Source: Pectinophora gossypiella
Lineage: Eukaryota; Arthropoda; Insecta; Lepidoptera; Gelechiidae
Assembly (NCBI RefSeq): GCF_024362695.1
Contig: NC_065433.1
Span: forward strand, 24,957,700 to 25,021,699
Length of the DNA stretch: 64,000 nucleotides
Direction: 5' to 3'
Part shown: positions 1-10,844 of the stretch, piece after piece
How the letters are laid out: each line of letters starts with the position of its first letter
Position numbering within the stretch: position 1 is the first letter of the stretch
Translations under genes and position numbers: made by a program
Notes under the pieces: generated by a model
Databases searched by the model: none
What the model was told of the DNA's origin: nothing
The model's input: only the letters and a program-made list of their open reading frames with translations

Positions 1-749
1 AACAAATGTTGGTTTTTGGATGTGTGTGACCTTATTTTCTTTGATTCTGACCTTGACACTTGCTTTGGAGATATCAAAAAGAAACTGACATGTCTAGTTA
101 GCTAGTCAATATCGACGTGAAGTTTAAATTGGGCCGTCCTAGCCACGTACGACGTCCAATTTGCCTAGCCCCTTCCATTTCAGTCTATGAATACACGCTA
201 CCATAATAAATAACTAATGTCACCAAGCTTTTCCGGATTTCTAACAACAATTTTTAAAGCGCTTCCTCACGGTGCGATGCAATTCGTGCGATATCCAGTC
301 AAGCGACGATTTTCAGTATAGGGTAGATGGCAGCCTAAGTAAATTATACTTTTTGCAAAATGTCAAAACGTGATTGAAATAATGATTTACCACTTCGTAA
401 AAAATGGTCAAACGTCTTGTTACCTGTGCGGTCTAATACCTACTAGTAACCTTACCTTAAAGTCGCACACCCACGCGATATCCGATCTCGATGTAATGTA
501 GGTAGATCCTTACATGAATATCTGAAGTAATGTTTTTATTTATTTATAAAAGATACACTAAAGGATTAAATAATAAAACACTCAGTAAAATAGACGTTAC
601 AATAGGAATTTGACACGCAACAATTATAGGTAAAAACTGACCTGATAACCTGAAAATTTTAAACTATGCTGGAGGACATAAATATTTTTAAATCTTATCC
701 CTATACTGTCCTAGAGAATTGAAAAATAATGTAAATGTTGACGTTATAG
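1..749 (+). other. Intron of the guanylate cyclase gene (5' part not in window)
   Basis: The preceding catalytic exon (with the first metal-binding Asp, in the family's DIVGFT motif) should lie upstream. I see no cyclase-like reading frame in these bases and nothing else recognisable; they are taken as intron. Confidence 0.6.
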
Positions 750-924
750 GTGGAGACTATAGGCGACGCGTACATGGTGGTGTCTGGGCTGCCGGAGCGC
801 AACGGGACGAGACACGCATGCGAGGTGGCCCGCATGTCCTTAGCGCTGCTCGACGCTGTGCGTCGGTTCCGCATCAGGCACCGGCCCCATGACCAGCTCA
901 AGCTTCGGATCGGATTGCATACTG
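750..924 (+). CDS. Guanylate cyclase exon: GDAY metal-binding half-site
   Basis: The exon follows an acceptor (TTATAG, AG at 748-749) and ends before donor GTAAGA at 925-930, in phase 1 (codon ACT complete, one G left over). It encodes VETIGDAYMVVSGLPERNG and continues to RIGLHTG. The split glycine codon is completed by the exon at 5111, giving the conserved HTGPCVAGVVG junction. The GTG at 750 is an internal valine codon, not a start. Its GC content is clearly higher than the flanking introns. Confidence 0.92.
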
Positions 925-3900
925 GTAAGAAAATAGTTAAGGAACAAGTACGTTTTTTTGCGTTTCCGGCCAAGTAAAAAAAGAAAAAAAAAATCGAGAT
1001 CGGCGGGATTTTTCAACTGTCACGGTTGCTCTTGTATTATTTCCATCTTTGTTAACATTGTGTAATGCTTTTAGAGCTCGAGATACATGTTTACAAGTAT
1101 TACACAGTTACTTATATAGGGGTGTATTCTCTTCAGTAAGTCCTTGTAGCATGAGTGCTGCCAACAGTTCATCGTCTACTTCTTTCCCAATATCTCGTAA
1201 CTGTTGAGCTACTTTTAATATTTGGGTAACATGGTCCTGCATACAGGTTAATTGCTCTAACTTAAAGCTTACAAGTTGTCCCAGTAATCGACATCTGTTT
1301 ATAACCCCTTGGTCACAATTATCTTTTAGTGTTTCCCACACTTCCTTAGTAGTTTTCGCTTCTCTGACATGCACTAGTAAATCAGTCAAATCAATCAATC
1401 AAATCAATCAAGATTGATTATTGATTATCATGAGGCAGATCTTAGCGCAAGCTTTCTGATCTCTCTTCGTCGCCTCTACGTCTGTGGCAGCTGGTATAGT
1501 TATAACATAGCTCCATAGGTCGTCGTGTACTAGTTACATCTATGTGAAATAGTTCGAAGATCCTTGTAGTTTATGAATTCAGGGGCTATTACTACTGATG
1601 CTCATTTTACCTGTTCATCCCAATTATTCTTGGTGTGTAACTATCTCGGTCCATAGAAACTTACGACAGATGCGGCGCTCATAACCTCTGGCAGTATAGC
1701 AGAGTTCTGTAGTTAACACACAGTAAAGTTAATATATAAAATAGGTATATTTTATAGGAGATTACAAATTAAGGAGTGACATCTCAGCTAAAGGAAAAAC
1801 AAACTGTAAAAAGAACACATACGATAGTTAATATCAAGATATAGGTCCCGGCAAACTTCTTGAGCATCGACCTTGACTGCGCACAACCGAATTTTAGATC
1901 TCTTTGGTGGTGCGGTACGGGGCGCGGGGGTGGGTGAGTCCCGCATTGACCGGCTATTGGTAGATCAGTCGATACTTCCCCCGCGCACTGTGTCTTCGTC
2001 CCTTTGACTCCCGAATACACTTGCGTGCAGTGAAACTGTCACGTTTTTGTGATTGCTCTTTTGTTGGATTTTTTTGTTATTGCTCATTTTTTTAAGTTTA
2101 TGAATTAGTTACTAGCACGAGGTCTATGTCTACAGATCCAAAACCTAGCACTAGCTCTGGTATTGCTGGTTTCAACCTCATGGAAGGAATATTATACTTA
2201 CCTGAGATTAGCTTTTTATTAAATATAATAATATAATATAAGTTTTAATAAACTATAATAATATAAGTTTAGTTTTATTTACATAATTAAATAATATAAT
2301 AATTAGTTTTTTTTTAATGAAGTTAAGAAAATAATCAAAAGTTCATGTTTTTTGCACGGAAGTGTACGTGCGCGAACTTTCCCCCACTACGACACTCGAT
2401 GCTCAAGAAGTTTGCCGGGAGTTATACGAAACCTAACCGGCCAGTCGACGTTGAATCTCTTTCAACTCGTAATCGATCTATTTTCACAACATAATTATCA
2501 GTTAAAATCCTCCATTCAATGACACGTCAATTCGGTCATAAACGAAAGATTGATTGTGGTAAGAATTTAAAATTCGCAATTTTAACTCTCCTTGTACAAT
2601 TTTCTGTTTATCAATAGAAATGCAGCTTATTCATTAAGTAGAGAGTTTTATAGAAAAAAAAAATACACGCCGGACACTTTTTTCTATTCAGTAGTACTTT
2701 TCCTGATTAGTTCCAGCCCTTAGATTATACAAATAGTCAGCAACATTGTTTTAAATCCCTGTTTTCGTTATACCCAGCGGGTTCGTCAAATTCTGATGAT
2801 GAATATAAATAAATCCTACCCCCGAATCTTATTATACTTATACCAAGAGACCTAATTTTCCATTCTAGGTAATTGTATAAGTGAATGAAGTAGGTATCTT
2901 AATTTTCAGCCTAAAGCTGGTGACTATTATCTGACTGTCAACACTTAGAATAGATGTTGTGTTGAATAAAAATAAACTTGCTTAACAAGTCAGTCAATTA
3001 CATAAAATTACTAAATCTTTTAAGGGGCAATGTATACATTTTTACAATAAGATTCCCATTGACATTCAGAATTTGCCTTTCAACTGTTTTAAAACAGTAG
3101 TTAAACAAAAACTTTACAAAAAAGGTTATTATAAATAGAAGGTGATTATTTCTAAATATTTTTTTAATAATTATTTAGAAGATACGAATACATGGGATTA
3201 ACTGTCTGAGAAAATTACTCAATTGTATACCAATATTTTATGTTTATTTTTATTTTTTAAAGAACGTAGGGCCCTGTGCCGAGGTATTTCTTGTAGCTTC
3301 TTTTCCCCGGCTATACAGGTTGTGAGAAGCTGCAGTAGTTTTAGGCGGATGAGACGTTCGTTATGTAAAAATTGACGATTCAAAGTGTAACTATGTTACC
3401 TACTGAATAAAGATATTTTTGAATTTGAATTTGAATAGATCACCGTTGAATTTGTGTTGCGTTACATTTCTTGTTAGATCTCCCTGACCCAGAAAAACGT
3501 AAGAGGTAGGTAACATAATAATGCTTTCTGCTCTCGAGAGTGTGAAATCCTTTAAGGGATTAGGTACAAATGCCTCATAATAGAAAGATAATGCGTGAGA
3601 TGAGCAGAAACAAAAATATTTCCCGCGCAGCTCCAATATTATTTTGTTCTGTTATCCCGCACCAAATTCATTTACGGAAGGCTTAAGCTCGTCTGGACGA
3701 ATTCATGCCAATATTCTTAGTCAGAATCATCGACTGGAGTCCTGAAATTCAAAATAGACTCTACAAAGAAAGCCAGAGCCTTACCTAGATAATATTTCGT
3801 TCCCAATGATCAACGATTGCAGTCTTAAATTAGCAAAGTTTTGAACTAAACTAATCATAAATGTGTATTTTGCTGCTAACTCTATAACGTGAAATAAAAT

Positions 3901-5992
3901 TAATACTACCTGTAAAATTAATGTACCTACGTACCTGTATGTTGAGGAGCTTGACAACAAGTCCCTCTAAAAAGGTTCACTAACAATCCCGCACTCGCGG
4001 TTCACCACAAGAACTGCTAGTTAGACAAAGAGTAATGTTGTTAACCGTTATTTATATAATGTTTTGTATACAGTCTGGCCAAACCTAATTTTAGAGTAAA
4101 TTTGTTCCAAGATCAAACTAATTTAACCGGAGTGCCGTGGAGCTAATCAGTTTTCCCAAACTAAGTTTATTATTAATATAATAATTATAAATCATTGTAA
4201 CTAAGTATATCATCCGCTAGAGGGGAACGAATTCTAAAATAAAACAGAATTTTCATCATGTCGTGTTATAAACATAGTAGCAGCGCACACAGATTTGGGT
4301 GGCATATTTCACTGAATCGCAATCCATGATACCATTCCGTCTCAATTCATCCACTCAAATCACAAGGTGAAAACGGCAAGTTCACTTCATGGCTCATTTG
4401 AGGGAACAGAATACATTTCTTTATTCATGCAACTTGAAGAGTAATGAGGCGAGTGAAGCTGAAATATACCCCTTGAATGTAAATAAAATACGAGGTCGTG
4501 TTGGTACACAGCCCCGTAGTAGATCGTAAAAAATGAAATATCATTTGGTGCAGAACATGATAGGAAGTAGGTTAACACTGCGTTGGTGATAAAGAGCATG
4601 GCATACCTACACTTGACGTTCGTGCTCCTGAAAGTTATGTACATAACCTTAGGTTTACACATTAAATATACAGTCTCTAAAATGAGGGCCATCTATCAAG
4701 CGTTTTATGATGGATGAATTGCTCTGAATTATAAATTAATCTCATTAATCCGCACCATGATAAATAAAGTACTCTTCGAAATTTTTCATTGTCAAGTAGT
4801 ATCCTATGTATTTTTTGGTACTGTATTTATTGTGTTTCTACAATGGTCACGCGCTATGGTTGACATAAATCAAATGCAGTCCATGTCTGGAGCCAGTCTG
4901 AATACACTACGTGGAGTAACTGGATTAAACATCGCAAAAAGGACTATATTCCGTGTAAACATCCATCCATATTAGTCCGAACGTTTGGTAGTTTTACCTG
5001 GAAAGTTGATCGGGAGTTTTGAAAATTGGATTTTCTAGATTTCGACATGCTCTTTCGGAAATTCTACTTAAAAGTGGTTGTAATTGACTTATAAACTATC
5101 AATTTACCAGGTCCCTGCGTCGCTGGTGTGGTCGGACTCAAGATGCCTCGCTACTGTCTCTTCGGTGACACGGTGAACACGGCGTCGCGTATGGAATCCA
5201 ACGGGGAAGCTCTCAAAATCCACGTCTCTCCCACCACCAAGGAATTGCTGGATTCCTTTGGAACTTTCCATTTGGAATGTAGAGGAGAGGTTGCAATGAA
5301 GGTAAGGTATTGAAATGAAAAATGATCACATTTCTATCTTGTAGTTCATATTGTTAAACTTTTTATTTTCTTTACAGGGTAAAGGAATTCTAGTCACGTA
5401 TTGGTTATTAGGCGAAAAAATCGACCCAAATGCTTCTAAAGAAAGACCTTATTTAGCAAAAAGTCAAACTTCGTCAGTTGAAATCGGATCGTTGTCGCAC
5501 TTAACTCCGTTCCGAAGTCGGTTGGACCAGGGATCTAGGTCGTCAAGCCGCCGAGGTTCAGGAATATTCGCGCAGAAATCTACAGATGTCGTTAAATTAG
5601 AAAAAGAAGCTCAACCATTGCTACAAAATTTAAAGATCCAAAGGCAACATTCTGATCCTACCGAACCATCGCATTCAGTATCCAACGGAATGCAGGATTT
5701 GGCGGATACAGACAAACTAAGTATGTCAAATTCCATCTCACTGAATGTACATTCTTTGAACCATTCCTCAGTAACTCAGGGCAGTCAACCGAAGGTGAAG
5801 CTTAAGGATTGCCAGGTGAACTCGATGGGAAATCACAAGTCCAATAAAATAGGCAATAATAATTGGATTCCAAAGATACCGACCGCCAGCTCGTTCGACA
5901 ATGGATCCAAGAAAAATAACGAACGTTTGAAAGACTACAGCAGCGTCCCATTGCTCTCAAAAGCTGACACGCCAAATGATTCAATAGTTTAA
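750..5992 (+). CDS. Receptor-type guanylate cyclase, 3' part of gene (three exons)
   Basis: This is the C-terminal part of a membrane guanylate cyclase that makes cGMP from GTP. Seen: coding exons 750-924, 5111-5301 and 5378-5992 join in frame (981 nt, 327 codons with stop) through GT-AG introns of 4186 and 76 nt. The first exon opens with VETIGDAYMVVSGLP, the class III cyclase motif carrying a metal-binding Asp and the guanine-selecting Glu. The second carries MPRYCLFGDTVNTASRMES, with the Cys that reads guanine and the Asn/Arg that stabilise the transition state. These residues indicate guanylate rather than adenylate cyclase. The third exon finishes the domain (YWLLGEK) and adds a Ser/Asn-rich tail of about 190 residues ending in DSIV. 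Known: a long tail with a PDZ-binding end recalls insect Gyc76C-like receptors, so Gyc76C orthology is my best inference. The receptor, transmembrane and kinase-like parts lie upstream of the window. Confidence 0.9.
1108..1398 (-). pseudogene. Copia-type gag fragment in cyclase intron
   Basis: A 96-codon open stretch on the minus strand reads like the gag region (UBN2-type) of Ty1/copia elements: LVHVREAKTTKEVWETLKDN followed by a leucine-rich helix with KLEQLTCMQDHVTQILKVAQ and ELLAALMLQGL. There is no LTR, protease or pol beside it and the frame simply stops. It is a dead fragment, antisense to the host gene. Flanking ATCAATCAAATCAATCAAG at about 1390-1412 is a short simple repeat. Confidence 0.7.
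1847..2419. mobile_element. MITE-like element with perfect 24-bp terminal inverted repeats
   Basis: Bases 1847-1870 (CCCGGCAAACTTCTTGAGCA, then TCGA) recur as an exact reverse complement at 2396-2419. The 573-bp interior has a GC-rich left part, a start-like ATGTCTACAGATCCAAAACC at 2127, then AT-rich TAATATAATATAAG repeats. This looks like an internally deleted DNA transposon that keeps a 5' leader and the first codons of a lost transposase. I cannot name the superfamily; no clear target duplication was found. Confidence 0.65.
2985..3437 (+). mobile_element. 5'-truncated non-LTR retrotransposon (3' end)
   Basis: From about 3040 the sequence reads FYNKIPIDIQNLPFNCFKTV then VKQKLYKKGYYK and a stop, which is the C-terminal end typical of insect LINE ORF2 proteins. 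A 3' UTR follows and ends in AATAAAGATATTTTTGAATT with GAATTT repeats (3407-3437), a common lepidopteran LINE tail. It is short and 5'-truncated, as is usual for LINE copies, and lies in sense orientation in the cyclase intron. Confidence 0.75.
3438..5110 (+). other. Remaining cyclase intron sequence
   Basis: AT-rich intron with no gene, RNA or repeat that I can support. Open frames here on either strand (for example 4387-4692 minus and 4757-4975 plus) have no recognisable domain and look random. Confidence 0.6.
5111..5301 (+). CDS. Guanylate cyclase exon: guanine-binding Cys and NTASRMES motif
   Basis: Acceptor TTTACCAG ends at 5110; donor GTAAGG starts at 5302 after a complete AAG codon (phase 0). 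It encodes PCVAGVVGLKMPRYCLFGDT followed by VNTASRMESNG and the end of the cyclase fold. The dimer half-site residues Cys, Asn and Arg are all present, so the active site looks intact as far as it can be seen here. Confidence 0.93.
5378..5992 (+). CDS. Guanylate cyclase last exon: domain end and PDZ-motif tail
   Basis: Acceptor TTCTTTACAG ends at 5377. The exon encodes 204 residues and stops at TAA 5990-5992. The first residues (GKGILVTYWLLGEK) complete the catalytic domain. The rest is low in hydrophobic residues and rich in Ser, Asn, Gln and Lys, with basic Ser clusters (RSSSRRGSG) that would suit phosphorylation; it is probably disordered. The last four residues, DSIV, fit a class I PDZ ligand (S/T-x-hydrophobic). 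Confidence 0.9.
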   Translation, partial: GKGILVTYWLLGEKIDPNASKERPYLAKSQTSSVEIGSLSHLTPFRSRLDQGSRSSSRRGSGIFAQKSTDVVKLEKEAQPLLQNLKIQRQHSDPTEPSHSVSNGMQDLADTDKLSMSNSISLNVHSLNHSSVTQGSQPKVKLKDCQVNSMGNHKSNKIGNNNWIPKIPTASSFDNGSKKNNERLKDYSSVPLLSKADTPNDSIV

Positions 5993-7009
5993 AGTCACAT
6001 ATTCTGCAATGAAAGGGTCTGGTGACACAAAGGTTTGGCACAGAATATTTCTTTCCTACAAAATTTCGTATCGGTGGTGTAACTTCTACGATACATTAAA
6101 TGGAAAATGTCAGTGTTTGATGTTAGTAAATTTTATTGTACCTATCTCAATCCTCGACAAAATAGTTGTCGTTTCTCCGCACTGTGTACCATTCCTGACA
6201 TTCCTAAGAGGAGCTTCATTGTTTAAGACTATCCTGCCATGAGTGTGATACTTTTTGATAGAGTCTTCAAATTGGGCATCGAAGTTATGGCATTCGATTA
6301 GGCTGGCTCTTTTAAAATATTGGTCTATGTTAAAGTACTTAAGAATAGTATTTATTAATGTATCAGTGATGAGACTAGGTTGTATATAAAGTACTTAAGT
6401 GTTTATTTATTGTAAATAATATGTCTGTTATATTAAAATCACTAGACATTGATTGCACGAGAAAAATATAAAGGTATACCTACTGTACACATAAATTAAC
6501 ATTCAAATGAAATGTCTATTTTCGATGCGATTTAGTATTCAATGTATTACCTACTGACAGTTACTTGGTGGTTAAAGAATTTAACAACTTACTTGTAAGA
6601 TAGCGCTATTACTTGTGCATTTATCTATTACATTACGTCACGTATTACATAGCAGACGTGGTCGATTTACTTGTATGTTACACCTCTACACGTTCTAGAC
6701 TAGTACGAGTATTTCACAATATTTAAATATCGATGTACCGTTATACCTGCTACAGATATAATATTTAATGTCGTTGATCATTGTGAATTTTAATAGCGCT
6801 TTTAGGAATACCAATATTATATTTTGAATAGATGTTACGTGATGAAAAAATATCAATAATGTTCAGTATTTACTGTTACAAGTCATATTCAAAGTTATAA
6901 CGGTGTTAAATAGAAACTTTGATTAGTTCTAAATGGTTGTTGTGATCTTTCTGATTGTAAGTTATAAAAGTACTATAAATGTATGTAGCAAAAATATGAT
7001 GAAAATAAA
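5993..7009 (+). other. Probable 3' UTR of the guanylate cyclase gene
   Basis: AT-rich sequence after the stop codon with no recognisable coding potential. The best polyadenylation signal is AATAAA at 7004-7009. The exact 3' end is inferred, not observed. Confidence 0.55.
7004..7009 (+). promoter_or_regulatory. Polyadenylation signal AATAAA (guanylate cyclase gene)
   Basis: Canonical AATAAA about 1 kb after the cyclase stop codon, just before the sequence changes to foldback-repeat material. Confidence 0.45.
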
Positions 7010-8853
7010 TGTTTGAAAAACATTATAGCAAATATAAAGAGTGAGAATAGAAACACGACTTTTATTTGAACAAGGATACGTGAAAGACACGGCATGGGTC
7101 GATTACGCAATTACTACAAGGGTCAAGTTAAGGAATACTCATGTTAACCATTCACTTGGGAGGATTAAAATGACCACATCGAAGCAATTCATCTAAGAAA
7201 GCAATATTGCTATTTGACATTTGTTTGCATTGCGCACTTACTTTTATAGGGGCTTCTTCCAAAATAAACAAAATTTGGTATGGCGGCCATCTTGTTTTTC
7301 CGCCATTTTGTTTTTTTTTCACCGGCGATTGGATTTAATCAATTTAAATACGTTTTGTGAAAGAAAAATTGCTCCAGGTTTTATAGTTTTGCCAGGCCAT
7401 AGGGTGTCTCCCTGATGCTGACCAGTTTTCGAAGGTCTGGTTGTTTTTTCGGGACTTAGAGACCGATCCGATCAATTTGACCTTACAAACGCACTAGTCG
7501 CCCCTACGATTTTTGGAAATTCCCCTCGATTTCTCTGGTCTGCCATCCTCAGGCCCTGACTTCCTTGACATGGGACCACCTTGGGTATATCTCCTTTCGA
7601 ACAAAAAAATAATTATCAAAATCGATTCATATACGACGAAGTTATGCCCGAACAAACATAAAAAAAATATACGGTCGAATTGAGAACCTCCTCTTTTTTT
7701 GAAGTCAACAAAAAGTTGGTGGTCCACGGAGGTGTACCACGACCAACACAGGGCTTTTTGGACAGAACGTTTGGCAAGACGGAAAGACAACACAGACTAA
7801 GGCGGTTACGGAACTACCGTTCGCCAAAAGATGGTATACGATATCGAGGCAGACCACTAGCTGTCGGATGATATTATGAGGTATGCCGAAAAGCAGTGGA
7901 CGAGAATTAGTTTTAGTGATTGCAAAATATCGTTAACATACAAGCTAGTTTGAAGTCTGCACAAATAGTAAAACGGTTGACCTGCATATTCCACCCATTG
8001 CGCGTTGTCATAAGTAACCAAAGTGGAGCATTTGCAGGGTTTGCTGGTAAATAATGAAGATCACTGGTTGCGTCAACTTCGGAATTTAGATTCTAACATT
8101 GTATTCTTAATTTTTATTTGACAAATTTTGAAGTCGCATTATTTTTTTAATTATTTTTTTATTCCATGAGTTTAAAATTCAAACTTCGCCAGTGTCTACT
8201 CAAGAAATCACAACAAAGCATATCTACCTATTTCCACGAAAGCTCCTTAATTTACTTCAATCAGCTCTTAATTCGAAAGAGCTTCGTTTGAAAATTATTT
8301 TTATTGTTTATTTTGACAACAAAGTAATTATAACTTTCTTGTTGAGCGATAAAGTTTGAATTACGCTACTTAACAAACTACAGGCGAAGAATAAGAGCCC
8401 ATTGCTTAAAATAATTTATGTATGTGGTATATTGTGTAGAATTTACACCGACGTAAATATGCATATCTATTACGCCTCTGTTACAGGTAATATTAACAAA
8501 GTTAAATTACACTCTTAGTTAAACCAAAACCCATCCATCGCAAGTGTATTTACGTAATGAAAGCCGCCTAAACCGTCTCCGTGGTGATAATTGGTTCAAC
8601 GTGCATACCATAACCTTAAGCGAACTTGCTAAATTGTAGTCAGTCAGCATCTTAACTCCAAAAATTAAGTATACCTTTTTGTATTATTGTTATCATATTG
8701 AAGTACTTACTTAATAATATCATTTTAAAGATGGTCGATATTAGAAAAATATTGATGCAAACATTCAAAAGTATCAATGTACTGATAAACATCAAGGAAA
8801 ATAAAACTCCTTTTTACCGACTTCAAAAAAGGAGGAGGTTCTCAATTCGACCG

Positions 8854-8855
<2 letters not shown>

Positions 8856-8890
<35 letters not shown>
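8856..8890. repeat. Poly-T tract in foldback arm
   Basis: An uninterrupted T run of about 30 bases lies in the right arm where the left arm has only a short A run. It is probably variable in length and unreliable in assembly. Confidence 0.8.
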
Positions 8891-8896
<6 letters not shown>

Positions 8897-9132
8897 GTTC
8901 GGGCATATCTTCGTCGTATATGAACCGATTTTGATAATTCTTTTTTTGTTTGAAAGGAGATATACCCAAGGGGGTCCCATGTCAAGGAAGTCAGGATCTG
9001 ATGATGGAAGACCAGAGAAATCGAGGGGAATTTTCAAAAATCGTAGGAGCGACTAGTGCGTTTGTAAAGTCATATTGATCGGATCGATCTTTAGGCTTCG
9101 GGAAAACTTCCCGACCTTCGAAAACTGGTCAG

Positions 9133-10010
9133 CATCAGGGAGATACCCTATGGCCTGGCAAAACTATACAACCTGGAGCAATTTTTCTTTCACGAAACGT
9201 ATTTAAATCTTGATCAAATTCAATCGCCGGTGCAAAAAAACAAAATGGCGGAAAAAAAAGATGGCCGCCATACAAAATTTTGTCGATTTTGGAAGAAGCC
9301 CGTTTGGGTAAAAATAATGTATGGGGCGCTTACTCAAAACGTCATGTAGAGTACGGAAATACTTTCTGGTCACCAAAAACTGCTCCGCATCAGAGAGATA
9401 CTCTACGGCCTGGCAAAACTATCGCACGTGAACCAATATTTCTTTCAGAGCACTTATTTAAATCTTGGTCAAATTCCATAGCGCGTAAAAAAAAAACAAA
9501 ATGGCGGAAAAACAAGATGGCCGCCATACACAATTTTGTTTTTTCAGAAAATGTCTCGGGATATAAAATATATATCGGGGTTGTGATCGGATCGTCATGT
9601 TAAGTATGGAAATACTTCCCGATTTTCGAAAACTGCTCCGCATCAGGGTGACACCCTACGGCCTGGCGAAACTATCACACCTGAACCAATTTTTCTTTCA
9701 CGAAACCTATTTAAATCTTGGTCGAATTTAATGGCCGGTGAAAAAAATACAAAATGGCGAAAAAACAAGATGGCCGCCATACAAAATTTTGTTTTTCCAG
9801 AAAATGTCTTGGGGGTAAAAATGATGTATAGGGGTGTGATCGGAACGTCATCTTTGAAAACTGCTCCCAATCAGGGAGACATCCTACGGTCTGGCAAACC
9901 TATTGCACCTGGATTTTGTTTGTTTCCACGACACCCATTTAAATCTTGGTCAAATTCTGTCGCCGGTGAAATAAAACAAAATGGCGGAAAAACAAAATGG
10001 CCGACATACG
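9133..10010 (+). repeat. Tandem array of four ~230-256 bp units
   Basis: The landmark ATCAGGGAGATACCCTA-type sequence recurs at 9133, 9389, 9642 and 9870 (spacings 256, 253 and 228). Each unit also carries TATTTAAATCTTGGTCAAATT, a poly-A stretch, AAAATGGCGGAAAAACAAGA and TGGCCGCCATACA. Copies differ by substitutions and small indels, so the array is not freshly amplified. Confidence 0.8.
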
Positions 10011-10131
10011 AAGAGGGACAGTTTCGAATAAACAGGACACGCGAGCTGCTTTAGCAGCGAGCGAACCACGCGAAATCTACTGTATCTATATGTATGCGTG
10101 AGTGTGTATGATAGCAGCTTCCACTGACAAC

Positions 10132-10157
10132 CACATGTGTGTATGTACACATACACA

Positions 10158-10189
<32 letters not shown>

Positions 10190-10284
10190 CGTGTGTCTGT
10201 GTGTGTGCGTGTGTCTGTGTGTGTGCGTGTGTACGTGCGCGTGTGCTCGTGTGCGTTAGCGCGTGTGTGAGTGTGTGTGTGTAA
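10132..10284. repeat. (TG)n microsatellite with CG interruptions
   Basis: About 150 bases of alternating pyrimidine-purine sequence, mainly TG with scattered CG, TA and TCTG steps. Long alternating runs of this kind can adopt Z-DNA. Protein-like frames across it are artefacts of the repeat. Confidence 0.95.
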
Positions 10285-10412
10285 ACATGTTCATCAATAA
10301 TAATTGTGATCACTACTAATAATATATTATATTATTATATATGAATATAAATCAGAAAATCTGTCTGTCTGCATCTTTGCTCCGTCTAACCATCACTTAA
10401 AATCGTAAAATA

Positions 10413-10844
10413 AAATAAAATTTTTAACAAAAAAAAACCGACTTCAAACGCAAAACTAAAAAGCAATAAATAAATTTACTTCGCACAAAGTAATTAGTAC
10501 GTATTTTCAATTAGTTAATTAATTTATAATTCTGAAGTCGGTGCCAAGTAAATGCTACAACAACCCTACTACAATATCAAATTACTATGTACACACAATA
10601 TTGTTTAATACCTATATCAAAGCAATTACAAAACAATGTCAAACAAAAAATTACAAAACAATCAGTATTGAAAAATATATGAATCGGTACTTCGTTGTAG
10701 CATTTCCTTGGCACCGGCTTCAGAATTATAAATTAATTAACTAATTGAAAATACGTACTAATTACTTTGTGCGAAGTAAATTTATTTATTGCTTTTTAGT
10801 TTTGCGTTTGAAGTCGGTTTTTTTTTGTTAAAAATTTTATTTTT
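10413..10844. mobile_element. Long hairpin (foldback) element, ~149-bp arms
   Basis: Bases 10413-10561 are the near-perfect reverse complement of 10694-10844, with about 132 bases between. Landmarks in both arms: AAAATTTTTAAC at the outer end, CCGACTTCAAACGCAAAAC, TACTTCGCACAAAGTAATTA, and GGTGCCAAG...GCTACAAC at the inner end. There is no coding sequence, so it is a non-autonomous element. The ACCGACTTCAAA motif is shared with the 7.2-10 kb element. Confidence 0.85.

Larger units (their letters stand above)
7246..10010. mobile_element. Foldback-like element with long inverted arms
   Basis: Bases 7246-7700 recur in inverted orientation at about 8813-9303 with scattered differences. Shared landmarks are GGCGGCCATCTTG, CGCACTAGTCG, GGTATATCTCC and AGGAGGAGGTTCTCAATTCG. 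The arms enclose about 1.1 kb of mostly AT-rich sequence. Beyond the right arm the terminal unit is repeated three more times (9303-10010). Long inverted termini made of tandem units recall Drosophila foldback elements, but family membership is an inference. A 7700-7870 stretch reads weakly protein-like (NYRSPKDGIRYRGRPLAVG), too decayed to name. Confidence 0.6.

Noticed and set aside
701..973. 90-codon open frame on the minus strand over the cyclase exon
   Set aside because: It is the antisense shadow of the conserved guanylate cyclase exon and has no independent support.
10086..10313. Protein-like frames rich in His/Thr or Cys/Val
   Set aside because: They are translations of the TG microsatellite.
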